Assembly: GCF_026965535.1 (NCBI RefSeq)
Contig: NZ_CP114039.1
Span: 1,240,001-1,304,000 of the forward strand
DNA from: Corallococcus sp. NCRR
GTDB lineage: Bacteria > Myxococcota > Myxococcia > Myxococcales > Myxococcaceae
Reading direction: 5' to 3'
Length of the DNA: 64,000 nucleotides
Both the position numbers and the translations under genes were made by a program. Below are positions 18,512 to 25,867 of this stretch, one piece after another. The notes beneath the pieces were generated by a model, which did no database searches, was not told where the DNA came from, and saw only the letters and a list, made by a program, of their open reading frames with translations. Positions within the stretch are counted from its first letter, which is position 1; every line of letters starts with the position of its first letter.

Positions 18512-19108
18512 ATGTCGAAGCATCTCCATGCCCTGCTCGCCGCTGGCGCCGTCGTCCTGCTCGCCGGCTGCGGAACCGAAGAAGCCCCCGCACCGGATAC
18601 GCAAGCCCCCGTCACCCAGCAGTCGGAGCTGCTCGCCGCCTGCGAGGACACGGAGGAGCTGGCGGAGGTCGCCGAGCACTCCTGCATCCACGCCGAATAC
18701 GGCCCCTTCGAGTCCGTCACCGCCGCGCCCTATGGCGGCCCGTCCTTCGTGGACGTGAGCGTGGGGCACACCGCGTACAACGTCACCCTGCCGGCCATCC
18801 GCTACAAGCAGTGGACGCTGGCCTACGCGGGCTCCGTCATCTTCACGCCGGAAGAGTCCACCGAGTACGCCTTCCTCACCTCCGGCTACCGCGCCGTCCG
18901 CATCTTCAACGCGGCCACGAACGAGGAGGTCGGCCTCGAGTGCCGCTACCACGTCCCGCAGGAGGTCTGCGGCAACCTGCGCACCGCCGTCACGGCCGAC
19001 CTGGAGGGCGGCGTGGACTACCGCCTGGACTTCGCGGCCGTCGTTCCCCAGCCCGCCACGTTCCTCCTCATCGTCGAGGAGACGGGCCACGACCACCCCG
19101 AGGAGTAG
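18512..19108 (+). CDS. HxCxH-motif lipoprotein, paralog 1
   Basis: ATG 18512 begins a lipoprotein signal with lipobox VLLAGC (Cys20); the extension to 18455 is rejected because it has polar residues before the signal. The 198-residue protein carries HSCIH at residues 56-60, followed by GPFESVTAAP, a YNVTLP strand, a distal CRYHVPQEVC pair and a C-terminal LLIVEE. The protein ends with His/Asp/Glu-rich GHDHPEE. This order is shared with the next three lipoproteins. A metal-binding role is inferred from the His/Cys motif and the TonB receptor nearby. No described family was recognised. Confidence 0.72.
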   Translation: MSKHLHALLAAGAVVLLAGCGTEEAPAPDTQAPVTQQSELLAACEDTEELAEVAEHSCIHAEYGPFESVTAAPYGGPSFVDVSVGHTAYNVTLPAIRYKQWTLAYAGSVIFTPEESTEYAFLTSGYRAVRIFNAATNEEVGLECRYHVPQEVCGNLRTAVTADLEGGVDYRLDFAAVVPQPATFLLIVEETGHDHPEE

Positions 19109-19120
19109 GCCCGCGTGACC

Positions 19121-19157
19121 GAAGGCCCGTGGACACCTCCAAGGTCCACGGGCCTTC
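19121..19157 (+). terminator. intrinsic-terminator-like hairpin after paralog 1
   Basis: A perfect 14-bp inverted repeat, GAAGGCCCGTGGAC (19121-19134) and GTCCACGGGCCTTC (19144-19157), encloses a 9-nt loop 13 bp after the stop codon. There is no strong T-run. It indicates that paralog 1 is a separate transcription unit. Confidence 0.7.
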
Positions 19158-19174
19158 CCAACATCCGAAAACTT

Positions 19175-19191
19175 CTGTATCTCAATTGCAT
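19175..19191 (+). promoter_or_regulatory. 17-bp dyad, island site 2 (degenerate left half)
   Basis: CTGTATCTCAATTGCAT matches site 1 at 12 of 17 positions, with a perfect right half ATTGCAT. It lies 31 bp before the start codon of the second lipoprotein, just after the terminator hairpin of the first, where a promoter is expected. Confidence 0.45.
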
Positions 19192-19221
19192 CTACGTCCC
19201 AGCTTCCGATGAGACAGCCCC

Positions 19222-19857
19222 ATGCGCACCCCGTTTCCAGCCCTCCTCCTGGCCGGCGGCCTCGCGGTCCTGACCGCTTGCGGCAGCGACGCCGCCTCGC
19301 CCGGCACGCCCCAGGAGCAGGGCGACCCATGCGCCCCCAACGGCCACATCCACCGCGAGCCTGACGGCGACTGGTGCCACTGCAACCGGGGCTATCTGGC
19401 CAGCGAAGCGGGCCTGTCGTGCGTGGCGGACCCGGACTACGTGCCGCGCACGGACTTCGACTTCGGGGACAACGGCGAGCACGCCTGCTGGCATGTCACC
19501 AACGGCCCCTTCGCCACCGTCACCGCATCGCCAGAGCGGCAGCCGCGCGTGGACGACTTCCACACGCACTACACCGTCCAGTTGCGCCCGGAGAACGGCC
19601 AGTCCATGGGCACCTTCAGCTTCAAGGCCTGGGCGAGCGGCGACTTCATCCTCTACCTGAGCACGCCCGACGTCGCCGTCACCGTGAAGGAGGGCGAGCG
19701 CGTCGTGGAGCCCATGGGCACCCAGGCCACGGGCGGCTTCTGTGACGGCCTGAAGCAGATGGTCGGCTACGAGCTGACGGACAAGGTCCAGTACACCGTC
19801 ACCTTCGGCCCCACCCCGCTCACGAACCTCGGGCTCGTCATCGAACACCTCCAGTGA
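19222..19857 (+). CDS. HxCxH-motif lipoprotein with EGF-like module, paralog 2
   Basis: A 211-residue lipoprotein (lipobox VLTAC, Cys20). Residues 35-70 resemble an EGF-like module with ordered cysteines (DPCAPNGHI, WCHCNRGYLA, LSCVAD). The shared core follows: HACWH at 87-91, then GPFATVTASP, a YTVQLRP strand, FCDGLKQ with the distal Cys, and the terminal LGLVIEH. The close match to paralog 1 in GPF-x-x-VTA-x-P right after the His/Cys motif shows common origin. It is probably outer-membrane or periplasmic. The metal or ligand is unknown. Confidence 0.72.
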   Translation: MRTPFPALLLAGGLAVLTACGSDAASPGTPQEQGDPCAPNGHIHREPDGDWCHCNRGYLASEAGLSCVADPDYVPRTDFDFGDNGEHACWHVTNGPFATVTASPERQPRVDDFHTHYTVQLRPENGQSMGTFSFKAWASGDFILYLSTPDVAVTVKEGERVVEPMGTQATGGFCDGLKQMVGYELTDKVQYTVTFGPTPLTNLGLVIEHLQ

Positions 19858-19881
19858 CGGCCTGAATCGCCCCGCGACTTA

Positions 19882-19898
19882 TTGCAACAAAATTGCGT
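19882..19898 (+). promoter_or_regulatory. 17-bp dyad, island site 3
   Basis: TTGCAACAAAATTGCGT matches site 1 at 12 of 17 positions, with left half TGCAAC intact. It lies 89 bp before the start of paralog 3 and 24 bp after the stop of paralog 2. The surrounding bases are locally AT-rich, as expected of a promoter. Confidence 0.55.
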
Positions 19899-19986
19899 TT
19901 ACGGCATGAGTGGGTCACCGGACGCACCGGTGGCTTCCTGGCCGCCTGGCACCCCGCCGCGTCCGGCATCCCGAAAGGAAACACCC

Positions 19987-20736
19987 ATGTTGAAGATGAA
20001 GCGCATCGCGCTGGGCGCGTGGTTGTCGCTCGGCCTGACGGCCTGCGGACCGATGGAGGAGGCGCCGGAGGCCTCCTTCGAGGCGCGGGATTCGCAGGAG
20101 TTGGAGGCCGGTTGCACGTCGCTGGGCACGAGCATCACCACGCACGCGTGCACCCACGCCGGCAACCCCACGGACCACGTGTCCATCACGGCGAGCGCCA
20201 CGCGCGTCACCAGCGCGCCCGCCATCAGCACGAAGCACAAGGCGTATGACCTGGCGCTGCCGTCCGGCGCCGAGGGCTCCGTGACGTACGTCCCGGCCAC
20301 CACCGGTTCATATGCGTTCTACCGGACGCAGAACGTGGCCTTCACCGTCGTCAACGGCGCCACCAGCGCCACGGTGCCCTCCGCGCTGGCGCACGGCGTG
20401 TCGGCCTCCGGGTGCTCGCTCACGTACGTGTCCGTCTACGACCTGACGGCGGGCACGACGTACATCCTCGAGGCGGGGCCGGCGTCCGGCAACGCGCTCA
20501 CCGTGGTGCCGGAGTTCCTCAACGACACGCGCACGCGCTACTACCAGGACGCGGACGGCGACGGGTACGGCAACAACTCCGTGTCCGTCCTCACCGCGTG
20601 CACGCCGCCCTCCGGCTACACGACGCAGCGCTTCGACTGCAACGACACGCCGGGCTCCGGCGCCAGCATCCACCCGGGCGCCACGGAGATCTGTGGCAAC
20701 GGCATCGATGACAACTGCGACGGGTCGCAGTGCTGA
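19987..20736 (+). CDS. HxCxH-motif lipoprotein with C-terminal MopE-like metal-binding motif, paralog 3
   Basis: ATG 19987 opens a lipoprotein signal ending GLTAC (Cys20); the in-frame start at 19882 overlaps the dyad and is rejected. HACTH at 53-57 is followed by a beta-rich core with [14 protein letters not shown] (distal Cys) and TVVPEFL. From about residue 182 there is a second module, DADGDGYG, then DCNDT, then [19 protein letters not shown]. This is the motif Pfam calls Cu-binding_MopE. The name derives from copper binding by methanotroph MopE, though the DADGDG loops are also calcium-like. The 249-residue architecture links the family to metals more directly than its paralogs do. Confidence 0.77.
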   Translation: MLKMKRIALGAWLSLGLTACGPMEEAPEASFEARDSQELEAGCTSLGTSITTHACTHAGNPTDHVSITASATRVTSAPAISTKHKAYDLALPSGAEGSVTYVPATTGSYAFYRTQNVAFTVVNGATSATVPSALAHGVSASGCSLTYVSVYDLTAGTTYILEAGPASGNALTVVPEFLNDTRTRYYQDADGDGYGNNSVSVLTACTPPSGYTTQRFDCNDTPGSGASIHPGATEICGNGIDDNCDGSQC

Positions 20737-20772
20737 TCGCCGTCCCCTGACGCGGGCCTGAGCAGGTCCGCT

Positions 20773-20816
20773 CCCGCGCTGGAGCATCTCACCTCGGAAC
20801 GGTGCTCCGGCGCGGG
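20773..20816 (+). terminator. long hairpin after paralog 3
   Basis: A 14-bp stem with one G:U pair (20773-20786 against 20803-20816) encloses a 16-nt loop 36 bp after the stop of paralog 3 and ends 30 bp before the ATG of paralog 4. It resembles a terminator without a strong T-tract, or an attenuator for the next gene. Confidence 0.6.
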
Positions 20817-20846
20817 CCTTTCCCCGCATGCCTGAAGGACTCCCCG

Positions 20847-21815
20847 ATGCGTCTCTCCTCCGCCACCTTCCTGTTCGCCACCTGCGCCGCCCTCGCGTTG
20901 ACCGGCTGCGATGATGACGCCTCCATCGTCACGCCGGACGCGGGCATGACGACGGACGCGGGCTCCGATGCGGGCACCGGCACCGACGCCGGCACGACCG
21001 CGTCCACCGCCACCGTCACCACCTCCCGTCCCTCCGAGGGCGAGACGGACGTCTACCCGCTGGAGATGTACCTGGACGCGTCCGGCCAGACGCCGGTCAT
21101 CGCCTTCCGCAAGGTGCTGACGCTCACCTTCAGCGAGCCCATGGACATCACCGCCGCCCAGGTCACGCTGCATGACCGCACGGACACCACCGCCCCCGCC
21201 CGCGTCCTCACCGGCATCTGGTCCGAGGACGCGCGCACGCTCACCGTCACCGTGCCACGCACCGAGGAGAGCACCCGGCCGCTGGAGGTCTCCACGCACC
21301 ACGCCCTGGCGCTGGACGCATTGAAGGACGCGGCCGGGAACGCGCTGTCAGCGGCCACCGTGAGGCTGGGCGGTGACACCGCGCTGGACTTCACCACCGG
21401 CGAGCGTGACCCGGAGCTGGAGCACGCGTGCACGCACACGCTCGTCAACACGCCGGAGGCCGTCACCGCGGGCCGCACGCCCTTCGACTTCCCGCCCGAC
21501 ACGCAGACCGGCCACGCGCGCTACGACGTCACCCTGCGCCCGGTGGAGGCGGGCTTCGGCGGCTACACGGGCTTCATCTCCGACCCGGAGAACGCCGAGC
21601 ACGTCACGCTCTACCTGAACCAGGAGGTCCCCACGAAGGTGACCAACGACACGGCGGGGACGGACGTGGCGTCGGTGCTCGCCCCCGCGCGGTTCATCTG
21701 CGCCGGCATCACGCACACGGTGACGTTCACGTCGGAGCCGGGGGACCAGATCCACCTGTTCCAGTTCGGCCCCGTGGCCTCGGAGCACCTCCAGTTCGTG
21801 CTGGAGCGCGAATAG
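20847..21815 (+). CDS. HxCxH-motif lipoprotein with Ig-like (Big_5) domain, paralog 4
   Basis: ATG 20847 starts a lipoprotein signal ending LALTGC (Cys21). A Thr/Asp/Gly-rich linker with repeated TDAG follows. Residues ~58-185 look like a bacterial Ig-like Big_5/SbsA domain, with LTFSEPMD near 93 and DAAGNALSA near 161. The shared core then begins with HACTH at 193-197 and ends LQFVLERE, with the distal Cys in FICAGITHT. Unlike paralogs 1-3 it has no dyad upstream; only the hairpin at 20773-20816 separates it from paralog 3, so it may depend on readthrough. Confidence 0.72.
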   Translation: MRLSSATFLFATCAALALTGCDDDASIVTPDAGMTTDAGSDAGTGTDAGTTASTATVTTSRPSEGETDVYPLEMYLDASGQTPVIAFRKVLTLTFSEPMDITAAQVTLHDRTDTTAPARVLTGIWSEDARTLTVTVPRTEESTRPLEVSTHHALALDALKDAAGNALSAATVRLGGDTALDFTTGERDPELEHACTHTLVNTPEAVTAGRTPFDFPPDTQTGHARYDVTLRPVEAGFGGYTGFISDPENAEHVTLYLNQEVPTKVTNDTAGTDVASVLAPARFICAGITHTVTFTSEPGDQIHLFQFGPVASEHLQFVLERE

Positions 21816-21943
21816 CAATCCCACACAGCCCGCGGGGAGGGCGTGCGTCCACCAGGACAAGGTGGGCCTCCCCGCCGGTCCAATGCCGCGTGAAGGGCTG
21901 CCCGCTACGGTGACGGTATCTCTCGGACCCGGAGGCCTCCCGC

Positions 21944-22480
21944 ATGCGCCACGCCGCTCCCCGAAGGACGCTCGCCCCCTACGAGGAAGTGCAGACCCTG
22001 CCCCACTACCTCGTGGGCGAAGCACTGGATGGCGTCCTCTACGTCTCGTCGCCGCCCATCGCGCGCAAGCAGGGCATGACGCCGCTCTTGGGACGCGCAC
22101 CCGAGGGCTGGTGGTGGACCTCCGAGCCCCGGCTGCTGCTGGGCGAGGACGTGCTCGTCCCGGACCTGGCGGGATGGATGAGCGGACGGCCGCCGACCCT
22201 GCCGGATGGCTCGTTCATCGACCGCGTGCCGGATTGGGTCTGCGAGGTGCTGACGCCCGCCACCGCGAAGCTGGACCTGGCCATCAAGATGCCGCGCTAC
22301 GCCCGCGCGGGCATCCGCAACGCGTGGATCATCAACCCCGTGCACCGCGTGGTGGAGGTGTTCCGCCAGGACCACGAGCGCTGGGTGCTGATGAACACCT
22401 TCGTGAGCGAGGACCGCGTGCGCGCCGACCCCTTCGGCAAGGTGGACCTGGTGCTGGCGCCGTTCTGGACGCAGGTGTGA
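21944..22480 (+). CDS. Uma2/DUF820 family PD-(D/E)XK-type putative nuclease
   Basis: A 178-residue Uma2-like protein with a GGAGGCCTCCCGC leader. The restriction-like core is visible: VPDLAGW (acidic residue, near residue 76), then CEVLTPATAKLDLAIKMPRYA, which carries the E-x-x-K-type pair, then GIRNAWIINP. Such genes are expanded in cyanobacteria and myxobacteria and their role is unknown. The N-terminal part, before residue ~60, is shorter than in many homologs. It separates the lipoprotein group from the TonB receptor group and ends 1 bp from the convergent Tat-signal gene, so it may be an insertion into the island. Confidence 0.82.
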   Translation: MRHAAPRRTLAPYEEVQTLPHYLVGEALDGVLYVSSPPIARKQGMTPLLGRAPEGWWWTSEPRLLLGEDVLVPDLAGWMSGRPPTLPDGSFIDRVPDWVCEVLTPATAKLDLAIKMPRYARAGIRNAWIINPVHRVVEVFRQDHERWVLMNTFVSEDRVRADPFGKVDLVLAPFWTQV

Positions 22481-22481
22481 A

Positions 22482-23294
22482 TCACGCCACGGGCTCCCAC
22501 GCGCCCGTGAACGCGTCGAAGCGGCGCACGTTGACGCTCAGCGCCCGGTACACCTGCGTGTCCGTCCCCACGTCCACCGGTGTCCCCTCCGCGGGCACCG
22601 TCAGCCGGTCGAAGCGCGCGCCGGTGAACCAGCGGTCCGGCCGTGGCTCCAGGACGAAGAGCCCCTCGTCGTCCAGGTCCACCTCGATGGGCACGAAGTC
22701 CACGCGCTGGAGCTCCACGGGCGGAGGGAAGTCCATCGCGACGCGGAAGGGCACGCGCGCCGAAGCCTGGGTCGCGACGCCCTCCAGGAACAGGGAGCGC
22801 CCCTGCATCACGTCCGCCTCCGCGCCCAGGGCGCTCGACGGCGGCTGGAGCAGCAGCGACAGCGAGCGCGCCATGCCCGCGATGCCAGGGGAGCGCCCCA
22901 ACACGCGCGCCTGTCCCGCGTCCGCGAGCAGATCGAAGACCACCTCCCGGTCCCACTCGCCCAGCACGCGGCCCCCGGAGAAGAAGTCCCCTTCGTGCGC
23001 GTGCGCGGTGGGCAGCAGCGCGTCTCCCAGGCGGCGCAGCAGGGCCTGGGGCTGGAGGGGCGAGGCCTTCTCGAACAGGTAGATGGGCCCCAGCACCAGG
23101 CGCGCGGTGGTGAGCGTCACGCGCCAACCGGTGTCGGTGGTGAAGGCGCCGACGGCCGTCTCTCCGGACGCGAGTCCCGTGCGAAGGCCCATGCGGAAGG
23201 TGATGCTCCGGCCACCGGTGCCGGACAGCCCGCATCCCGCGGCGAACGCTCCGCCCAACATCCACGTGAAGGCACGACGGGAGTAGCGCTTCAT
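22482..23294 (-). CDS. Tat-signal exported protein with GW motif, partner of the TonB receptor
   Basis: ATG 23294 overlaps the stop of the TonB-receptor gene by 4 bp (23291-23294), so the two are translationally coupled. The 270-residue protein starts MKRYSRRAFTWMLGG, a twin-arginine-like signal, and continues to AAGCG, a possible lipobox. The first conserved-looking element is TDTGWRVTLTTARLVLGPIYLFE near residues 53-75. It is followed by HAHEGDFFSGG near 97, a likely metal-ligating histidine cluster. The GW segment resembles that in the protein at 25868. Function is unknown, but the coupling implies a role in the receptor's uptake path. Confidence 0.72.
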   Translation of the reverse strand: MKRYSRRAFTWMLGGAFAAGCGLSGTGGRSITFRMGLRTGLASGETAVGAFTTDTGWRVTLTTARLVLGPIYLFEKASPLQPQALLRRLGDALLPTAHAHEGDFFSGGRVLGEWDREVVFDLLADAGQARVLGRSPGIAGMARSLSLLLQPPSSALGAEADVMQGRSLFLEGVATQASARVPFRVAMDFPPPVELQRVDFVPIEVDLDDEGLFVLEPRPDRWFTGARFDRLTVPAEGTPVDVGTDTQVYRALSVNVRRFDAFTGAWEPVA

Positions 23295-25750
23295 GGCCGA
23301 TCCTCCTGGAGGTCCAGGTACACGGTGAGGGTGCCGCGCACGGTGCGGGGAGCACCGGCGGAGAAGTGGCGCGTGGCCAGCAGGGACGCGGGCGCGTCGG
23401 GGCCGCGGAAGTTGGACACGTAGTTGAACTCGGACTCGCGCCAGCGCGCGTCCAGCAGGTTCTCCACGGACAGGCCCAGCTCCACGGCGCGCCAGCTCGC
23501 GCGGGCCGCCACGTCGAAGAGGAAGATGGACTCGCTGTAGCGATCCAACGGCAGGGGCCTGGGCCCGATGGCGCTGTGCCCCAACGCCACGCTCCACCCC
23601 ACCGGCTGACGGGCCACGGTGGCCGTGCCCCGCCACGACGCGTCCACGCGCCCCAGCACCTGCGGGATGTACGGCAGCACCGCGCCGTCCCACGGCCTCC
23701 ACGCCGAGGCCCCGGGCAACGGCTGCGTCGCGCGGGCCCACGCGAGGCTCGCCTGCACGTCCAGGTGCTGCTCCCACTGGAAGCGCGCGCTGCCGAACGC
23801 GCCCAGCCGCTGCGACGGGCCGATGGGCTGGTTGCGCCCCGTCGTCTCGCTGAACACCAGGTCCTGGGACACGCGCGTGGCGAACACGGCGCTCCGCAGC
23901 TCCAGCGATGACGGACCGTCGTCCCACCGCCACCCCAGGCCCGTCTCCCCGGACGTCACCCGCGCATAGGGCGCGAACTCCGCGTCGGACAGGCCGGCCG
24001 CGTCGCTGGAGCGTGCGCCCAGGCCCGCGCTGGTCAGCCACGTGAGGCGCGGCGTCAGGCGCACCTCCGCGCTGGCCCGGGGGCTGGCGAAGAAGCCATA
24101 GGCCTCCACGGACTCCTCCGGGATGCGCGCCCCCTGCCGGTCCTCCGCCGGCCGGTTCAGGTCCTCCACGCCGAACAGGAACGTGTCCACGCGCACGCCG
24201 CCTCGCAGCGTGAGCCACTCCAGCGGCGCGCCGCGCAGGGACAGGTATGCGCCCAGGTTCGTTACGCGCACCTGGTTGTCGAACACGGTGGCGTAGGGCG
24301 CGCCGCCCTTGTCGCGCAGGCGCCGCGCGCGGGTGTGCACGTTGTCGTAGCGGGCCACGTAGCCCAGCTCCACCGGTTGCGGCTGGCCCCACCCGGTGAG
24401 GCCCGGCGTGTAACGGCCGCGCAGCCCCACGGTGGTGCCCTGGTAGGACTGCTCCGTGTTGTCGCCGCGCTGGGCCTCGCCAATGGGAGGCGTGTCCTGG
24501 AGGAAGCCGGTGAAGTTCTCGCGGCTGCGCATCCGCCGGGCGATGGCGAAGGCCTGCTGCACGAAGCGGCCTCCGCGCTCCAGCCGGGACGTCAGCTCCA
24601 CGGAGGCGATGTGGCGCTGGCTCGCGCCGCCCTGGTTCGGGTCGTAGAGACAGAAGAACTGCGAGTCCGCGTCCGCGTCACACGGCAGCCGCGCGTCCAC
24701 GACGTCCGTCTCCCGCACCACGCCCGCGGAGGCGTAGCGCGCGGCGTAGCTCGCGCCGAACAGGCGCAGCTTCGTCTCCGGGCCCAGGCGCAGCTCCGTC
24801 TGGGCCATCAGCCCCGCGTTCGCGTACGCGCGGTTGGGGCCGAAGCCGTGCCCCTGGCGCAGCAGCACGCCGACGAAGGTGGCGGCGGTGGACTCGGGCG
24901 GGCCCCACACCAGGGACAGCCGGCGCGACGCGAAGCTGCCGGAGCTGGCGGACGCGGTGATGCCCCGCCGCTCCAGCCCCAGTTGGTACTCCACGGTGCC
25001 CGCCACGCCGAAGTCGCCCTGGGATGGGTCATACGGCCCTTCCGTCACGCGCAGGGATTGCACCAGCTCCGGGATGATGAAGTACGTGTCCGCGTAGCCG
25101 TGACCGTGGGCGTTGGAGACCTCGTTGAGGGGCACCCCGTCCAGGCGCATCTCCACGTCCTTGCCCTCGCCCGCGTCGAAGCCGCGCAGGTAGACGGTCT
25201 CCGCGTGCCCTTCCCCGCCGTGATTGGCCAGCATCACGCCCGGCGCCAGCAACATCAGGTCCGTGGCCGAGTTGCGAGGCACATCCGCCAGCTGACCCAC
25301 CGTGATGTGGAAGTCCCCCACGGCGACCGGAGGCGGAGCGGCGGACTGCCCCCGCACCGTGGTGGAGAATGAGGGCGGCTCCAGCTTCGGAGGAGGCGCG
25401 GGCTCCGCGACCTCCACCACGGAAGACTCCGCCACCGGCTCGAACGTCACCGGCACGTCCACGCGAACCTCCAGCGGCTCCGCGCCCTGGCGCGCGGGCT
25501 GGAAGCGCCAGCGCAGGGCCGCCGCCATCGCGGCCCGGTCGAACGCGGTGCCTCCGGACTCCTGGACCTCCACCTGGGACACCTCTCCTCCTGCGTCGAT
25601 GGTCAGCCGCAGCAGCACCCGCACGGCCTGGGTCAACGGCGGGACGTCCGCCGGCATCACGGGCGGCGGTGCCTCCACGGGGACGGGCGGCGTCACGGGG
25701 GCTTCGGGCGACGCGCTCAACAGCCAGAGCACCAGCGTCGGGATGAACAC
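23291..25750 (-). CDS. TonB-dependent receptor with N-terminal TonB-C-like domain
   Basis: GTG 25750 (819 aa) is chosen because a hydrophobic signal (IPTLVLWLLSA) follows directly and GAGG lies upstream; TTG 25756 is possible and TTG 25801 unlikely. After a Pro-rich linker, residues ~35-105 look like the TonB C-terminal domain (LTIDAGGEVSQVEVQESGG, then LRWRFQPARQG). The receptor plug follows, with DLMLLAPGVMLANHGGEG and the exposed NAHGHGYADTYF. A barrel of about 560 residues ends in TVYLDLQ. Receptors of this class move metal complexes, siderophores or vitamins across the outer membrane. The TonB-like domain could contact the peptidoglycan or assist energy coupling, which is an inference. 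It is divergent from the MbnP-like gene. Confidence 0.88.
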   Translation of the reverse strand: MFIPTLVLWLLSASPEAPVTPPVPVEAPPPVMPADVPPLTQAVRVLLRLTIDAGGEVSQVEVQESGGTAFDRAAMAAALRWRFQPARQGAEPLEVRVDVPVTFEPVAESSVVEVAEPAPPPKLEPPSFSTTVRGQSAAPPPVAVGDFHITVGQLADVPRNSATDLMLLAPGVMLANHGGEGHAETVYLRGFDAGEGKDVEMRLDGVPLNEVSNAHGHGYADTYFIIPELVQSLRVTEGPYDPSQGDFGVAGTVEYQLGLERRGITASASSGSFASRRLSLVWGPPESTAATFVGVLLRQGHGFGPNRAYANAGLMAQTELRLGPETKLRLFGASYAARYASAGVVRETDVVDARLPCDADADSQFFCLYDPNQGGASQRHIASVELTSRLERGGRFVQQAFAIARRMRSRENFTGFLQDTPPIGEAQRGDNTEQSYQGTTVGLRGRYTPGLTGWGQPQPVELGYVARYDNVHTRARRLRDKGGAPYATVFDNQVRVTNLGAYLSLRGAPLEWLTLRGGVRVDTFLFGVEDLNRPAEDRQGARIPEESVEAYGFFASPRASAEVRLTPRLTWLTSAGLGARSSDAAGLSDAEFAPYARVTSGETGLGWRWDDGPSSLELRSAVFATRVSQDLVFSETTGRNQPIGPSQRLGAFGSARFQWEQHLDVQASLAWARATQPLPGASAWRPWDGAVLPYIPQVLGRVDASWRGTATVARQPVGWSVALGHSAIGPRPLPLDRYSESIFLFDVAARASWRAVELGLSVENLLDARWRESEFNYVSNFRGPDAPASLLATRHFSAGAPRTVRGTLTVYLDLQEDRP

Positions 25751-25835
25751 AGGCAACGACCTCGGCCTTCGGGGTCCACCCGGCACGGGCGGACCTCCCA
25801 ACGGCCACCCGTGGATATCGCAACCCAGACTTGAC

Positions 25836-25852
25836 TTGCAACATAGTTACAA
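25836..25852. promoter_or_regulatory. 17-bp dyad, island site 4, in the divergent receptor promoter
   Basis: TTGCAACATAGTTACAA matches site 1 at 11 of 17 positions and has inverted halves TTGCAAC/GTTACAA. It lies 16 bp before the ATG at 25868 and 86 bp before the receptor GTG at 25750, so one bound dimer could control both divergent units. Confidence 0.5.
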
Positions 25853-25867
25853 ATACCAACCGGATGC

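Noticed and set aside
21944..22480. Uma2-type gene as a mobile element
   Set aside because: No terminal inverted repeats, target duplication or transposase were seen; insertion into the island is only a possibility.
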